DNA from: Roseomonas sp.
GTDB lineage: Bacteria; Pseudomonadota; Alphaproteobacteria; Acetobacterales; Acetobacteraceae
Assembly: GCA_020249285.1 (NCBI GenBank)
Contig: JADCFX010000032.1
Location: 62,001-126,000, forward strand
DNA length: 64,000 nucleotides
Direction of reading: 5' to 3'
How positions within the stretch are numbered: the stretch's first letter is position 1; each line of letters opens with the position of its first letter. Positions 53,933-63,667 of the stretch are shown in pieces. The notes under the pieces are model-generated. The model searched no databases and was not told where the DNA came from. It saw only the letters and a program-made list of their open reading frames with translations. Made by a program: the position numbers and the translations under genes.

Positions 53933-54760
53933 ATGAACCCGATCCGCCTGGAAGCGCTGGCCGCCGAGGTGCCCGATGGGGCCACCCTGGCTTTGCCGCC
54001 GGATAATTCCCTGCCATCGGTCGCGCTGGCCAAGGCGCTGATCCGGCGCGGGGTGCGGAACCTCAATCTGATCGGCGTGCCGGTCTCAGGCTTTGCCACC
54101 GACATTCTGGTAGGCGCCGGTTGTGTGGCGAGCGTGCAGACCAGCGCGGTGTCACTTGGCGAAGCCGGCTTCGCACCGCGCTTCAGCGCTGCCTTACGCG
54201 CCGGCACCATCAAGGTGATTGATGCGACCTGCCCCGCCATTCACACCATGCTGCAAGCCGCTGAAAAAGGCGTGCCCTTTATGCCGCTGCGCGGCTTGAT
54301 CGGCAGCGATATCCTGGCCAATCGGCCAGATTGGAAAGTGGTGCCAAACCCATTCGCGACGGATGGCGAAGACCCGATTGTGCTGCTGCCAGCCCTCAAC
54401 CCGGATTTCGTGTTTTTCCACGCGCTGATGGCCGATGAGGAAGGCAATGTCTGGGTCGGGCGGCGGCGTGAATGCGCGACCATCGCCCATGCGTCCAAGC
54501 GCGCCTTGGTCACGGTGGAACGCGTAGTGCCGGGCAATTTTCTGGAAGATGAACGGCTCGCCTCCGGTGCCATCAACGCCACCTATATCAGCGGCATCGC
54601 CATTGCCGAACGCGGCGCGCGCCCGGTGGCGCTGCTGGATGAATATGGCTTTGATGGCGCTTATGTCAGCGAATATGCGCGTATGGCGCGCAGCGAAGAA
54701 GGCTTCGCCGCCTGGTGCGCGCGCGAAGTGTTTGAACAAAAGGCGCAGGCCGCAGAATGA
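53933..54760 (+). CDS. CoA-transferase-fold subunit A (IpdA-like)
   Basis: The 275-residue protein belongs to the type I CoA-transferase alpha-subunit family: LNLIGVPVSGFATDILVGAG, then FMPLRGLIGSDILANRPDW, VLLPALNPDFVFFHALMADE and VTVERVVPGNF. These segments follow the order seen in IpdA, a subunit of a ring-opening CoA hydrolase in steroid breakdown. AAAGGAG precedes the ATG. It overlaps subunit B by 4 bp. Whether the pair is a transferase or a hydrolase is open. Confidence 0.83.
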   Translation: MNPIRLEALAAEVPDGATLALPPDNSLPSVALAKALIRRGVRNLNLIGVPVSGFATDILVGAGCVASVQTSAVSLGEAGFAPRFSAALRAGTIKVIDATCPAIHTMLQAAEKGVPFMPLRGLIGSDILANRPDWKVVPNPFATDGEDPIVLLPALNPDFVFFHALMADEEGNVWVGRRRECATIAHASKRALVTVERVVPGNFLEDERLASGAINATYISGIAIAERGARPVALLDEYGFDGAYVSEYARMARSEEGFAAWCAREVFEQKAQAAE

Positions 54761-55509
54761 CCGAGATCAAGCTGGAAGAACGCATCGCCGTTGCGCTGGC
54801 GAAGCTGATCCTGGACCCGAGCGCGCCGCCCGCCCGCCATATCGCCGTGGGTGCGGCATCGCCCATGCCGGCGGCGGCCTGTTGGCTCGTGAAAAAGCAG
54901 GGCAATCCCGTTAGGCTCTCGCTGCTGCATAAGCGCAGCGGCAATCCGTTTACGGAAGGCACGCGCGAATTATTTGACCTGACCGGCCAGGGGCGGATTG
55001 ATCTGTTCTTCCTGGGCGGCGGGCAGATTGATGGTAGCGCCAACCTGAACCTGGTCGGCACCGGCGAATGGCCCGGCATGGGTGTGCGCTTTCCGGGCAG
55101 TTTCGGTTCCGCCTTCATGTATTTCATGACGCCGCGCACCATCCTGTTCCGGGAAGAACACACGCCGCGCGTTTTTGTCGAGAAGGTAGATAATATCTCC
55201 GCCCCCGGTGTCTCCCCGCCCGGTGTGTTTCGGCGCGGCACGGCGCAGGCGCTGGTCACGGGGCGCTGCGTGTTTCGCTTCCACCCGGATCGCGCACGGT
55301 TTTCGCTGGAAAGCGTGCATCCTGGCGAGACGGTGGAAAGTGTGCGTGAAGCAACAGGCTTCACGTTTGATGTGACGGGCGATGTGCCCTTCACGCCAGA
55401 CCCAACCACAGAAGAACTCGCGCTGCTGCGCGGGCCGATTTGCGATGAAATGATGGAAACCTACCCGGAATTCTGCGCCCGGGTCTTTGGCAGGAAACAA
55501 GCCGCATGA
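54757..55509 (+). CDS. CoA-transferase-fold subunit B (IpdB-like, no SENG glutamate seen)
   Basis: This 250-residue partner has FFLGGGQIDGSANLNLVG, TPRVFVEKVDNISAPG and SVHPGETVESVREATGFTFD, matching beta subunits of the CoA-transferase superfamily. The catalytic SENG-type glutamate motif of true transferases is not visible; IpdB-type hydrolases also lack it. It lies between subunit A and a CaiB/BaiF transferase gene, overlapping both by 4 bp. The three probably act on one CoA thioester route. Confidence 0.8.
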   Translation: MTEIKLEERIAVALAKLILDPSAPPARHIAVGAASPMPAAACWLVKKQGNPVRLSLLHKRSGNPFTEGTRELFDLTGQGRIDLFFLGGGQIDGSANLNLVGTGEWPGMGVRFPGSFGSAFMYFMTPRTILFREEHTPRVFVEKVDNISAPGVSPPGVFRRGTAQALVTGRCVFRFHPDRARFSLESVHPGETVESVREATGFTFDVTGDVPFTPDPTTEELALLRGPICDEMMETYPEFCARVFGRKQAA

Positions 55510-56741
55510 ATGATGCAAGCATTGCCACCAAGGGTCTTGCCCGTTCCGCCGGCGCCCTGGCGGGGCTGCGCGTCGTGGACCTCACGCGCGTTTTGGGTGG
55601 GCCTTATTGCACCATGGTGCTGTCCGATCATGGCGCCGAGGTGATCAAGCTGGAACCCCCGCAGGGTGATGAGGTGCGTGATTGGGGCCCGCCCTTCGAT
55701 AGCGCGGGCGATGCCTCCTATTTCGTTGGCGTCAATCGCAATAAGCGCAGTGTCGGGCTTGATCTATCGAAACCTGCCGGCAAGGAAGTGCTACTGCGCC
55801 TGTTGGAAGGTGCGGATGTGCTGGTGGAAAACTTCAAGCCAGGTTCCATGGAAAAATGGGGGCTGGGGTATGAGGCGGTGCTCTCAAGACGCTTCCCGCG
55901 CCTGATCCATTGCCGCGTATCCGGCTTTGGCGGCGAAGGGCCTTTGGGCGGCTTCCCCGGCTATGATGCGGTGTTGCAGGCCATGGTGGGGCTGATGTCC
56001 ATCAATGGCACGGAAAACTCCGGGCCGACGCGGCTCGGCACGCCGATTGTGGATATTGCGACGGGGTTGTTTTCCACCATCGCCATTCTGATGGCGCTGC
56101 ATGAGCGCGAAAAATCCGGCCAAGGGCAATATTGCGACATGACGCTGCATGATTGCGGCATGGCGCTGCTGCATCCCCATGCGGCGAATTACTTCCTGTC
56201 CGACAAGCGCCCGAAGGCCACGGGGAATCCGCACCCGAATCTGGTGCCCTATTCCAAATTCAAAACCAAAACCTGCGAGATTTTCATCGCTGCCGGCAAT
56301 GACCCAGCCTTTCGGAAATTCTGCGAATTCCTGGGCATCCCTGACGTTGCGAAGGATGAACGCTTCGCCACCAATGGCGCGCGCGTGATCAATCGTGATG
56401 CGCTGACCGAGATTCTGGAAAAGCGCTTTTCCACCGAAGATGGCCATGACCTCACGCGGCGCATGCTGACGGTTGGCCTGCCCGCTGGGCCGGTGCTGCA
56501 TGTGGATGAAGCCATGGCGGCGGATCATACCGCCTTCCGTGATATGGTCGCGGATATCGGCGATTTCCGCGCGTTGAATACGCCGATCAAGCTCTCTCGG
56601 ACGCCGGGCGGCGCACGCACGCGCCCGCCGCGCTTCAACCAGCATGGGCGCGAAGTGCTGCTGGCGCGTGGCTTCAGCGAAGCGGAGATCGCCGCGCTGG
56701 AAGCCGATGGCGTTATCGTGGGCGCGCGCCGTAAGGCGTAA
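55506..56741 (+). CDS. CaiB/BaiF CoA-transferase family protein
   Basis: This 411-residue type III CoA-transferase begins LRVVDLTRVLGGPYCTMVLSDHGAEVIKLEPP split over the first beta-alpha unit. YFVGVNRNKRSVGLDL, LVENFKPGSMEKWGLGYE, and the GQGQYCDMTLHDCGMALL region (with the family aspartate in DM) follow. It moves CoA between carboxylates through aspartyl intermediates. It overlaps the IpdB-like gene by 4 bp. Confidence 0.93.
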   Translation: MNDASIATKGLARSAGALAGLRVVDLTRVLGGPYCTMVLSDHGAEVIKLEPPQGDEVRDWGPPFDSAGDASYFVGVNRNKRSVGLDLSKPAGKEVLLRLLEGADVLVENFKPGSMEKWGLGYEAVLSRRFPRLIHCRVSGFGGEGPLGGFPGYDAVLQAMVGLMSINGTENSGPTRLGTPIVDIATGLFSTIAILMALHEREKSGQGQYCDMTLHDCGMALLHPHAANYFLSDKRPKATGNPHPNLVPYSKFKTKTCEIFIAAGNDPAFRKFCEFLGIPDVAKDERFATNGARVINRDALTEILEKRFSTEDGHDLTRRMLTVGLPAGPVLHVDEAMAADHTAFRDMVADIGDFRALNTPIKLSRTPGGARTRPPRFNQHGREVLLARGFSEAEIAALEADGVIVGARRKA

Positions 56742-56743
56742 AA

Positions 56744-57604
56744 TCAGGCAGCCGCCGCGATTGTCGGCCCCTGCCCCGCTACCGTCGTGCGCACCATATG
56801 GCGGCGTTCCGTCGTGCTGGCGAAGGGTGTCGCGCGGTGCAGCACGGCGCGGTTGTCCCAAATCAGCAAATCACCCGGCGTCCAGCGATGGCTGTAGATG
56901 AAGCGATCTTCGGTGGCATGCGCCATCAAGCGATCAATCAGCACGCGGCTTTCGGCTTCAGTCATGCCATCAATGCTGCGCGCATGGGCCCCCAGATATA
57001 GCGCGGGGCCGTAAGGGTTTTCTTCCAGCACCACCGCTTGGCGCACGGGTGGATGCTGCGTCTTTTCCGCTTCCGTCACCAGCGCAGGATCAACGCGGGA
57101 CCGAGACCAGCCGAAATCATGCAAAGCGACCATGCCACGCAGCCTGGCCTGTTCCGCCGCCTCAAGTGCCGCGAAGGCGCCGCGCATGAAGGCGAATTCC
57201 GTATTGCCACCCGCGCTTGGAATCTGCCGCGCTGAGAGCAGTGATGCCCGCGCCGGGATGGGCTTGAAGGAGGAATCATGATGCCAAATCCGATTGGCCT
57301 TATTGTTCAATACCTGCTTGTCACTCGGCGCCACAATCTCTCCATTGGGGCCGAGATTGCTCAGCACAATCACGGCACTGCCGGCGCCAAGCGCGCCGGG
57401 GCGCGTCATTTCCAAAGCCCCGAAACCCTGGCTGAAGGCGATTTGCGCCGCATCATCCAGGCGCTGGCCCGGCAGCACCAATACCGCGTAGCGGTCCAGC
57501 GCATCACGCAGCGCCGCCATCACAGGCGCTGGCACTTCCCGAGCGGCGTCTATGCCTTCAATACGCGCGGCAAAAAGCGGTTGCAGGGGGGTGATGTTGA
57601 GCAT
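56744..57604 (-). CDS. TauD/TfdA family 2-oxoglutarate-dependent dioxygenase
   Basis: This 286-residue iron enzyme has the HxD ligands in RIWHHDSSF (H108 and D110) and the distal histidine in LLIWDNRAVLHRATPF. The 2-oxoglutarate arginine is expected in ERRHMVRTTV. PGQRLDDAAQIAFSQGFG near the N-terminus is typical of TfdA and TauD. It oxidises an organic acid or sulfonate; the substrate is unknown. It converges with the CaiB gene. Confidence 0.9.
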   Translation of the reverse strand: MLNITPLQPLFAARIEGIDAAREVPAPVMAALRDALDRYAVLVLPGQRLDDAAQIAFSQGFGALEMTRPGALGAGSAVIVLSNLGPNGEIVAPSDKQVLNNKANRIWHHDSSFKPIPARASLLSARQIPSAGGNTEFAFMRGAFAALEAAEQARLRGMVALHDFGWSRSRVDPALVTEAEKTQHPPVRQAVVLEENPYGPALYLGAHARSIDGMTEAESRVLIDRLMAHATEDRFIYSHRWTPGDLLIWDNRAVLHRATPFASTTERRHMVRTTVAGQGPTIAAAA

Positions 57605-57646
57605 GGCCGGTGCCTCCGGAGGGAAGGCTAGGCCGGAAGAACCCCC

Positions 57647-59317
57647 TCAGAAAAGCCCCTCAATCCGCCCTTCCCCATCCAGGCCGATCGTCTCCGCCGC
57701 CGGGCGCCTCGGCAGGCCGGGCATGGTCATGATGTCCCCGCAAACCGCGACAATAAAGCCAGCACCGGCGGAAAGCCGCACTTCCCTCACCGGCAGCACA
57801 TGATCCACCGGCGCGCCGAGCTTGGTGGGGTCCGCGCTGAAGGAATATTGCGTCTTGGCGATACAAACCGGCAAATGGCCGAAGCCGAGTTCCTCAAACC
57901 GCGCGAGGCGCTTTGCCACATCAGCCGGCAGCGCGATATCGCGCGCGCGATAAATCTGCTGCGCGATGGTGCGGATTTTATCGGCCAAAGGCATGGCATC
58001 CGGGTAAAGAGGCGCGAAGCGTGCGGATTTCGCCGCAATATGCGCTTGCACAGCGCGCGCCAAATCAGCCGCGCCCTTCGCGCCATCGCCCCAATGGGTG
58101 CAGAGGATGGCTTCCGCCCCCGCTGCCTGAATGGCCGCTTGCACCGCGGCAATTTCCGCATCGGTGTCTGAGGTGAAGCGGTTTAGCGCCACCACCACTG
58201 GCAGGCCGAACTTGCCCATATTCTCGACATGGCGGGCGAGGTTGGAGATGCCGCGCGTCACCGCCGCCACATCTTCCCGCCCAAGGTCAGACTTCGCGAC
58301 CCCGCCATGCATCTTCAGCGCGCGGACGGTCGCCACAATCACACAGACGGAAGGATTCAACCCGGCCAGACGGCATTTGATATCAAGGAATTTCTCGGCG
58401 CCTAGATCGGCGCCGAAGCCCGCTTCCGTCACCACAACATCAGCCAATTTCAGCCCAAGGCGTGTGGCCATCACGCTATTGCAACCATGGGCGATATTCG
58501 CAAACGGCCCGCCATGCACCAGCGCGGGAGAACCCTCAATGGTTTGCACCAGATTGGGCGCGAAAGCGTCACGCAGCAGCGCCGCCATGGAACCATCCGC
58601 CTTCACATCTGATGCGGTGATCTGCTTTCCATCGCGCGTTTGCCCCACCACCATGCGGCCCAGGCGTTCTTGCAAATCCGGCAAATCGCGGGCGAGGCAA
58701 AACACCGCCATGACTTCGGAGGCGACCGTGATGTCAAACCCATCCTCACGCGGGAAGCCATTGGCGACACCGCCAAGCGAGGAATTGATCGCACGCAAAG
58801 CACGGTCATTCATGTCTATCGCACGGCGCCAGGAAATGCGGCGCGCATCCAGGCCAAGTTCATTGCCCCAATAGATGTGATTATCCAGCATGGCCGCCAG
58901 CAGGTTATTGGCGCTGGTGATGGCGTGGAAATCGCCGGTGAAATGCAGATTGATATCTTCCATCGGCAGCACCTGCGCATAGCCGCCGCCCGTCGCCCCC
59001 CCCTTCACGCCAAAGCAAGGGCCAAGGGATGGTTCACGCAGGCAAATCATGGTGCGCGTGCCGAGCGCATTCAAAGCATCGCCAAGGCCAACCGTGGTGG
59101 TGGTTTTGCCCTCACCAGCCGGCGTTGGGTTGATGCCCGTCACCAGCACCAAGGCGCCATCCGGCTTGTCTGCCTGGGCGCAGATGAAATCCAGCCCGAT
59201 CTTGGCTTTGTATTTGCCGTAGGGTTCCAGCGCATCGGCGGGAATGCCGGCCCGCGCGGCGATATCCGCAATCGGCTTCAACGTCGCGGCGCGCGCGATA
59301 TCAAGATCTGTGGCCAT
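57647..59317 (-). CDS. fhs: Formate--tetrahydrofolate ligase
   Basis: This 556-residue enzyme makes 10-formyl-tetrahydrofolate from formate, THF and ATP. The P-loop is in [18 protein letters not shown] (about 65-82). [36 protein letters not shown] and [20 protein letters not shown] follow in the family order. GGGGGGAAATGAC precedes the ATG at 59317. It supports one-carbon metabolism and lies near the TauD gene on the same strand. Confidence 0.97.
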   Translation of the reverse strand: MATDLDIARAATLKPIADIAARAGIPADALEPYGKYKAKIGLDFICAQADKPDGALVLVTGINPTPAGEGKTTTTVGLGDALNALGTRTMICLREPSLGPCFGVKGGATGGGYAQVLPMEDINLHFTGDFHAITSANNLLAAMLDNHIYWGNELGLDARRISWRRAIDMNDRALRAINSSLGGVANGFPREDGFDITVASEVMAVFCLARDLPDLQERLGRMVVGQTRDGKQITASDVKADGSMAALLRDAFAPNLVQTIEGSPALVHGGPFANIAHGCNSVMATRLGLKLADVVVTEAGFGADLGAEKFLDIKCRLAGLNPSVCVIVATVRALKMHGGVAKSDLGREDVAAVTRGISNLARHVENMGKFGLPVVVALNRFTSDTDAEIAAVQAAIQAAGAEAILCTHWGDGAKGAADLARAVQAHIAAKSARFAPLYPDAMPLADKIRTIAQQIYRARDIALPADVAKRLARFEELGFGHLPVCIAKTQYSFSADPTKLGAPVDHVLPVREVRLSAGAGFIVAVCGDIMTMPGLPRRPAAETIGLDGEGRIEGLF

Positions 59318-59369
59318 GTCATTTCCCCCCGGATGCTCAACCTCGCATCGCCACGTCGGGGGCAGGCTG

Positions 59370-60119
59370 TCAAGGGCGCGGGGCGCGAAACCGGTCCAGA
59401 TAGGCCGCGCGATGGGCATAGGCGCCAATATGCGCCACCGGCATATCGGTCAGCGCCCAAATGCCGTTGCCGGGCAATGCCAGCCAGCGCAGGCAAAAGG
59501 CGTAGTCTTCAGAAACAAAACCCTCATCCAGAGTCATTTCATCGAAAAACGCCCAGTATTCGCCCTCCGCGCCCAATTGGCGGAAGCTTTCCGATTTGCG
59601 GCGCGCGACGCTGCCACTCGCGATCAGTTTTTCAAAAGCGGTCCGCGCAATCAGGATGCAGCCGAAGCCAATGCGATTGACGCGCAACAACCCGTTGCGG
59701 ATCACCGGGTCTGCGGCATCGGGTTCGATATTGAAGTTCCGCGACAGCGCATTCAGCCGCGCAAGGTCAGGCGGGCCTTCCGGCGCGGTGCGCGCCGCTT
59801 CGGCAAAGCGCGTAATGTCAAAATGCCGCAGTGGGCAGGCAAGGCCAATCACCTCATGCCCTGTGCGCAACAGCCGCGTGATGGCGCCCCTGGGCACGCC
59901 AATATCGGAATCGAGAAACAGCAAATGGGTGAAATCGCCGCGCGCCAGGAACATGCTGGCCAGGATATGGCGCGCACGCGTCACATAGGCGCCATCATAG
60001 TTGAACCAATCCGCGCCATGCCCGGCATCGCGTAATTCATTCACCATGTTGACGATGGAAAGCGTGGTTTCCACCTGCATGGTGCTGGCGATGGTCGGCG
60101 TGGCGATGAAAACCTTCAT
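59370..60119 (-). CDS. Glycosyltransferase-like protein (GT-A fold)
   Basis: The 249-residue protein starts [20 protein letters not shown] and has [20 protein letters not shown] with a DSD metal motif, then [12 protein letters not shown] near the C-terminus. The arrangement resembles GT-A transferases, but the donor and acceptor are unknown. The start overlaps the aminotransferase stop as ATGA, so the two are probably translated together. Confidence 0.68.
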   Translation of the reverse strand: MKVFIATPTIASTMQVETTLSIVNMVNELRDAGHGADWFNYDGAYVTRARHILASMFLARGDFTHLLFLDSDIGVPRGAITRLLRTGHEVIGLACPLRHFDITRFAEAARTAPEGPPDLARLNALSRNFNIEPDAADPVIRNGLLRVNRIGFGCILIARTAFEKLIASGSVARRKSESFRQLGAEGEYWAFFDEMTLDEGFVSEDYAFCLRWLALPGNGIWALTDMPVAHIGAYAHRAAYLDRFRAPRP

Positions 60120-61222
60120 GCCGCCGCGGGCAGGGCCTCAGCCAGCGCTTCGCGAAAAATGGCCATGGCGCGCTGCATGTCTTCGGGCGTCAGTGCACCA
60201 ATTGCGCCAATGCGCATAGTGGGTTCGGCCGTGTTCCAGAAATTGCTGATCAGCACACCGCGCGCCTTCAAAGCCTCCACATAGCGCGGAAAATCAAAGC
60301 GCGGATCGGCGGGCTGATGCACCGTGACAATGATCGGCCCCTGTTCTTCGCGCACCACATAGGGCTTGATGCCCATGGCGACGAAACCGTCATAAAGCGT
60401 ATCGGCATTGACACGATACCGCGCATGGCGCGCCTTCTGCCCGCCTTCTTTCTCAAACAAATCAAGCGCCACATCGAAAGCCGCTAAAGCCTGCACCGGC
60501 GGCGTGAAGCGGAAGGAACCAAAGCCCGCGCGCTCCGCATGGGTCAGCACATCGGCCAGATCAAAGCACCAGGACCCCGCCTGCCCGGCACGCGCCTTGA
60601 TGCTATCAATCCGCGCCACCGCAAAGCCAATGCCCGGCATGCCTTCCAAGCACTTGCCCGACGTGAACATCAGCGCATCGCATTCAGGATGCTCGGCCAT
60701 GCAGAAAGGCAGCGCGCCAAAGGCGGAAACCGCATCCATGATCATGCGCCGCCCGGCGTTGCGCACCGCGCGCCCAATACCCGCCGCATCATTCACAATG
60801 CCGCTGCCAGTTTCGCTATAGACGAAGGAGACATGGCTGATCGTGGGATCAGCAGCGAGCACCGGGGCGATATCTTCTTCGCGCGCGCCACGCGTATCGG
60901 GCAGGTCGAGCGTCACCACATCGCGCCCAATTTCACGCGCAATGCGTTCCATGCGCGATGCATAGGAACCATTCATCGGGATCAGCAGCTTACCATCCGG
61001 CGGCACCAGGCTTCTGATCGCCGCTTCCATCATGAAATGCCCGCAGCCTTGCAGCGGCAGCGTCACATGCTCCCCCGCAATGCCGCCCGCGATATCGCGC
61101 ACGCGCTCTCGAATGCGCGCATAAGTCGGGCGGAAGCCGTGATCCCAAGGCGCGATATCCTGGGCCATGGCGGCGCGGGTTTCGGGGCGGGTCTGCACAG
61201 GACCGGGAATGAGCAACATCAT
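60116..61222 (-). CDS. Class V aminotransferase, PhnW-like
   Basis: This 368-residue PLP enzyme resembles 2-aminoethylphosphonate--pyruvate transaminase: LLIPGPVQTRPETRAAM, LQGCGHFMMEAAIRS, ADPTISHVSFVYSETGSG, the cofactor D163 (IMDAVSAFGA) and the Schiff-base K190 in TSGKCLEGMPG. Alanine- or serine-glyoxylate aminotransferases share this fold, so the call stays at the group level. Three start codons lie close together (61234, 61222, 61219). No phosphonatase or other phosphonate gene is nearby. Confidence 0.8.
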   Translation of the reverse strand: MMLLIPGPVQTRPETRAAMAQDIAPWDHGFRPTYARIRERVRDIAGGIAGEHVTLPLQGCGHFMMEAAIRSLVPPDGKLLIPMNGSYASRMERIAREIGRDVVTLDLPDTRGAREEDIAPVLAADPTISHVSFVYSETGSGIVNDAAGIGRAVRNAGRRMIMDAVSAFGALPFCMAEHPECDALMFTSGKCLEGMPGIGFAVARIDSIKARAGQAGSWCFDLADVLTHAERAGFGSFRFTPPVQALAAFDVALDLFEKEGGQKARHARYRVNADTLYDGFVAMGIKPYVVREEQGPIIVTVHQPADPRFDFPRYVEALKARGVLISNFWNTAEPTMRIGAIGALTPEDMQRAMAIFREALAEALPAAA

Positions 61223-61244
61223 GCCGCAAGCCATGCCAGACCCA

Positions 61245-61865
61245 TCAGGCGATGAAAACCCCTGCAATTTCCCGCCGCAGCTTTTCACGGATGGCGGCGG
61301 CGAAGGCTTCGTAATCCGTGCAATGCATGACGAAGGCGCCGGGCCCGCCAATCACCTCTGCGGCGTAATGCGCCATCAGATCGGGTTCTTCATTCAGCAC
61401 GGCCAGTGCATTGATCGTGATCCCGGCCGCAACGCCAATATCGCGGATCGGCCCGGGCGGGCGGCCCTGATTATGCGCGCCATCGCCCGAGACATCCAAA
61501 ACCATCCGCCGCGCCGATTGTGGCCCTAAGGCGAAAAGAGCCAGCGCCGCCGCCATCCCCTCCCCCAACGCGGTCGCGCCTGGCGGCACCAGGCGGGGGA
61601 GTGCCTCAATCGCCTCCGCCAGCGCGGCCACATCGGCGGGGCTGGCTAGAACCCGCCAGGGAATGGCAATTTCCTGAGCACGCTCCCCAGACCATAACAG
61701 CAAAGCCACGGCTGAAGCCCCTGCCGGGCCGGAAAGCAACGCCGCGGCAATCTCCGCGTCCCGGAAGGCCGCGGCATAGCCGCCGATCATCAGGTCAAAC
61801 TCCGCCCGATCCACGGAGGATGAGGCATCAACGGCCAAGACCAGGGCAAGATCAACACGCTGCAT
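61245..61865 (-). CDS. DUF1194 von Willebrand factor A-like protein
   Basis: This 206-residue protein begins LALVLAVDASSSVDRAEFDL, whose DASSS is a MIDAS metal-binding motif, and has GATALGEGMAAAL and MVLDVSGDGAHNQG, placing it in DUF1194. These proteins have a VWA fold of unknown role. No signal peptide is evident from this start. It is the first gene of a minus-strand module with an aminotransferase and a glycosyltransferase. Confidence 0.85.
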   Translation of the reverse strand: MQRVDLALVLAVDASSSVDRAEFDLMIGGYAAAFRDAEIAAALLSGPAGASAVALLLWSGERAQEIAIPWRVLASPADVAALAEAIEALPRLVPPGATALGEGMAAALALFALGPQSARRMVLDVSGDGAHNQGRPPGPIRDIGVAAGITINALAVLNEEPDLMAHYAAEVIGGPGAFVMHCTDYEAFAAAIREKLRREIAGVFIA

Positions 61866-61892
61866 CCCGCCATTATGCCACAGTCAAACTTG

Positions 61893-61916
61893 CGCTGCGT
61901 CAATAACGGCGCAGCG
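61893..61916. other. Inverted repeat between divergent VWA and CBS genes
   Basis: CGCTGCG at 61893-61899 and CGCAGCG at 61910-61916 are perfect inverted arms separated by 10 bp. The site lies 41 bp before the CBS-protein start and 28 bp before the VWA-protein start. It could be an operator shared by both genes or a hairpin in the CBS leader. The regulator is unknown. Confidence 0.35.
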
Positions 61917-61956
61917 TCATTGCGGTTATGTTGCGCTTCGAAGACAGGAGGACGCC

Positions 61957-62379
61957 ATGCGAAACCGCAGCATGGGTGAAATGGTTCGCGACCAGAACCC
62001 GCTCACCATGGGGCCGGATGCGACCGTGCAGGAGGCCTGCGCGGCCATGCATCGCCGCCATGTGGGCGCCGTGCTGGTGACGGATCCGGCAGGGCTATTG
62101 CTTGGCATTTTCACCGGGCGGGATGCGGTGCATTTCCTCTCCCACGGGAAGGACGCCACGGAAATCCGCCTGTCAGACGCCATGACTCGCCACCCGGTCT
62201 GTCTGCCGCCCGAGGGCAATGCCATGGATGCGCTGCATATGATGGCTGATGGCGGCTTCAGGCATTTGCCCGTGGTACGCAATGGCAAGGTGATCGGCAT
62301 CGTCTCCCGCTATGATTTCCGCGCCAAGGAATATGGGCAATTGGACAAGGAAACCGGGTTTTTTGAGTGCATGAGATAG
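61957..62379 (+). CDS. Two-CBS-domain protein
   Basis: This 140-residue protein consists of a Bateman module: the first CBS domain (about 1-65) with VQEACAAMHRRHVGAVLVTD and the second (about 72-130) with AMDALHMMADGGFRHLPVV and GIVSRYDFR. Such modules bind adenosine nucleotides and act as energy sensors. No enzyme domain is fused. It diverges from the VWA gene. Confidence 0.9.
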   Translation: MRNRSMGEMVRDQNPLTMGPDATVQEACAAMHRRHVGAVLVTDPAGLLLGIFTGRDAVHFLSHGKDATEIRLSDAMTRHPVCLPPEGNAMDALHMMADGGFRHLPVVRNGKVIGIVSRYDFRAKEYGQLDKETGFFECMR

Positions 62380-62444
62380 GCTGAAGGCGCCCCACTAGCC
62401 CTGCCTCTCCGCCCGACCTAGTCTTGCCGGGACGGAGGAATGAC

Positions 62445-63662
62445 ATGCCCGAAAGCCCGATTGATCATAAACTTGCCGCCGAAGCGCGCCTGCCCTTGGC
62501 GGGCGTGCGTATTCTGGACCTGACACTCGCCCGCGCTGGCCCCACCTGCGTGCGCCATTTGGCCGATTGGGGCGCCGAGGTGATCCGTGTGGAGCCCCCC
62601 GCCAATGCCGATGGCTTCGGTGGTGATCGCGATGGCTATGATTTCCAGAACCTGCACCGCAATAAGCGTTCCATCGCGCTTAATCTGAAATCGCCGGAAG
62701 GCAAGGCAGTGCTGATGAAGCTTGCCGCTTCCGCCGATGTTGTCGTTGAGAATATGCGCGTGAAGGTGAAGCACCGCCTTGGCATCGCCTATGAAGATCT
62801 GAAGCCGATCAATCCGCGCCTGATCTATGCCTCGATCTCCGGCTTTGGTCAGACTGGGCCTTATGGGGAACGCGCCGGGGTGGATCAGATCGCCCAAGGT
62901 ATGGGCGGGATGATGACCATTACCGGCGAACCCGGCCGTGGGCCGATGCGCGCGGGCATTCCCTTTGTGGATCTGACTGCGGGGAATTTGCTGGCTTTGG
63001 CCGTGATGATGGCGTTGTTTGAACGCGAAAAGACCGGCCAGGGCCGCTATGTGCATACCAGCCTGCTGGAAGCCATGGTGTTCATGCTGGATCTGCAAGC
63101 CGCGCGCTGGCTGATGGATGGCGAAATCCCAGGCCAGGCGGGCAATGACCACCCAGTGAATATCCCGATGGGGGTTTTCCCCACCGCCGATAAGCCCATC
63201 AATATCGCAGCGTCTTCGCCCAAAATGTGGGCGCAATTCGCCGAAGCACTGGGCCGCAAGGATTGGCTGGATGTCGAGGAATGGAAAACCCTGAAGGGCC
63301 GTAGCGCGGACCGGGCGCGCTTGAACCAAACCATCGGCGAAGTGACCAGCACCAAGCCCAGCGAATATTGGATTGATTTGCTGGAACGCATCGGCATCCC
63401 CTGCGGGCCGATCAATAAGGTGGATCAGGTATTCGCGGACCCGCAGGTGCAACATCTTGCCATGGCAGTGCCGATGACAACACCAAAGCGCGGCCTGACC
63501 CATGTGGTGGGCACCGCGATCAATTTGGAAGGGATTGAAAGCAGCGTGCGACGCATCCCGCCCCGGCTTGGCGAACATTCCGCCGAAATTCTGCAACAGG
63601 CCGGCTATGGCGCCGCCGAAATTGAGCAATTGCGCGCGCTTGGCGTGATCAGCGAGGGATAA
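62445..63662 (+). CDS. CaiB/BaiF CoA-transferase family protein (second copy type)
   Basis: This 405-residue type III CoA-transferase has VRILDLTLARAGPTCVRHLA, LHRNKRSIALNLKSPEG, SISGFGQTGPYGERAGVDQI and GQGRYVHTSLLEAMVFMLDL, then NKVDQVFADPQVQHL. GGAGGAATGAC precedes the ATG. It is not close to the copy at 55506, sharing only family-level motifs. An enoyl-CoA hydratase gene starts 5 bp later, suggesting a CoA-activation and hydration pair. Confidence 0.93.
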   Translation: MPESPIDHKLAAEARLPLAGVRILDLTLARAGPTCVRHLADWGAEVIRVEPPANADGFGGDRDGYDFQNLHRNKRSIALNLKSPEGKAVLMKLAASADVVVENMRVKVKHRLGIAYEDLKPINPRLIYASISGFGQTGPYGERAGVDQIAQGMGGMMTITGEPGRGPMRAGIPFVDLTAGNLLALAVMMALFEREKTGQGRYVHTSLLEAMVFMLDLQAARWLMDGEIPGQAGNDHPVNIPMGVFPTADKPINIAASSPKMWAQFAEALGRKDWLDVEEWKTLKGRSADRARLNQTIGEVTSTKPSEYWIDLLERIGIPCGPINKVDQVFADPQVQHLAMAVPMTTPKRGLTHVVGTAINLEGIESSVRRIPPRLGEHSAEILQQAGYGAAEIEQLRALGVISEG

Positions 63663-63667
63663 GAAGA

